A DNA stretch of 5,315 bases from Desulfuromonadales bacterium. Lineage in GTDB: Bacteria > Desulfobacterota > Desulfuromonadia > Desulfuromonadales > BM103. Below the pieces are notes generated by a model, which was not told where the DNA came from, searched no databases, and saw only the letters and a program-made list of their open reading frames with translations. Made by a program: the position numbers and the translations under genes. This document shows, in pieces, positions 4,869 to 5,315 of this stretch. Where the stretch lies: NCBI GenBank assembly GCA_030640215.1, contig DAOWJU010000302.1:1-5315 (forward strand). Reading direction: 5' to 3'. Each line of letters starts with the position of its first letter. Positions within the stretch are counted from its first letter, which is position 1.

Positions 4869-5315
4869 ATGTTGCGTTGTTTTCTGACAATCCTTTGTGC
4901 TCTTATGCTGTTCGCCTGCACGGCCGACCCAGTGATTGATCTGGATCAACTTGAAGCCAATGCCCGTGGTGGCGATCCGCAGGCCATTGTGCAGCTTGTC
5001 GATTTGTTGTCTTCCCAGGAGCCTGGTGTCTCGGATCGTATTTACGCCATTATTGTCGAGATTGGTGAGCGAACTGCTCCGGCTTTGCTGAAACAGGTCA
5101 AATCAGATGATAAACAGAAACGCGAATTCGTGATTGCTGCACTGGGAACGCTCAAGGTTGTTGAAGCCGTTCCTGCTATCAGTGATATTCTCACTCGGCA
5201 TGCCCTGCAAAGGCGCTACGTCGCTGCCTGGGCACTCGGAGAGATTGGTGGTCCCACAGTCATACCAGCTTTGCTTGGCGCTCTCTCTGACGAGAATAGT
5301 GAGGTGCGCCGTTAC
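4869..5315 (+). CDS. HEAT-repeat lipoprotein, 3' end beyond the window
   Basis: The reading frame is open from ATG 4869 to the last base, giving 149 residues of an unfinished protein. The start has a short signal peptide (MLRCFLTILCALMLFAC) with lipobox LFAC and an acylated cysteine predicted at C17, followed by Thr, which does not signal inner-membrane retention. From about residue 55 onward the sequence consists of helical repeats of the HEAT / PBS-lyase type: about 55-82, 83-113, 114-142 and the beginning of another. Typical features are AALGTLKVVEAVPAI and AAWALGEIGGPTVIPALL. Such repeats form protein-binding solenoids; no catalytic site is expected. Only two bases separate it from the preceding stop and its own Shine-Dalgarno is weak (AAGG, 10 nt upstream), so translational coupling is likely. 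It may scaffold a complex of the neighbouring lipoproteins; that is inference. Confidence 0.85.
   Translation, partial: MLRCFLTILCALMLFACTADPVIDLDQLEANARGGDPQAIVQLVDLLSSQEPGVSDRIYAIIVEIGERTAPALLKQVKSDDKQKREFVIAALGTLKVVEAVPAISDILTRHALQRRYVAAWALGEIGGPTVIPALLGALSDENSEVRRY

Overview
The window looks like chromosomal DNA from a Gram-negative bacterium, most plausibly a deltaproteobacterium of the Desulfuromonas/Pelobacter/Geobacter type. This rests on three things: a NtrC-type response regulator next to a diguanylate cyclase, an ethylbenzene-dehydrogenase-type heme lipoprotein, and a repeat of a style I associate with these genomes. The taxonomic call is inference; no rRNA or other marker gene is present. 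All supported genes lie on the + strand.

Layout. Positions 1-289 hold no convincing gene: a G-rich, GACCA-containing stretch, two small inverted repeats and a weak sigma-70-like promoter. Positions 290-1342 encode a soluble GAF-GGDEF diguanylate cyclase with an intact active site and an intact RxxD inhibitory site. After 42 bp comes a complete NtrC-family response regulator (REC, sigma-54 AAA+ and Fis-type HTH domains; 1385-2749). The 169-bp gap after it carries a near-consensus -24/-12 (sigma-54) promoter at 2841-2856 and, about 105 bp upstream of the predicted transcription start, a perfect GACAG-N4-CTGTC inverted repeat that could be an activator site.

That promoter points into a run of three predicted lipoproteins: a DMSO-reductase/ethylbenzene-dehydrogenase gamma-like heme-binding protein (GTG start at 2919), a protein with two carboxypeptidase-regulatory-like beta-sandwich domains (TTG start at 4117), and a HEAT-repeat protein (ATG at 4869) that runs off the right edge. 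A MITE-like element of about 132 bp (3957-4088), with near-perfect terminal inverted repeats and two internal hairpins, sits between the first two lipoprotein genes. It creates a false upstream start for the second.

Working model (inference): the cyclase and response regulator form a sensory operon, and the regulator, with sigma-54 RNA polymerase, switches on the neighbouring lipoprotein operon. The lipoproteins probably act at the outer membrane or in the periplasm, possibly in respiration or electron transfer. No sensor kinase, molybdoenzyme or CxxCH cytochrome gene is visible here.
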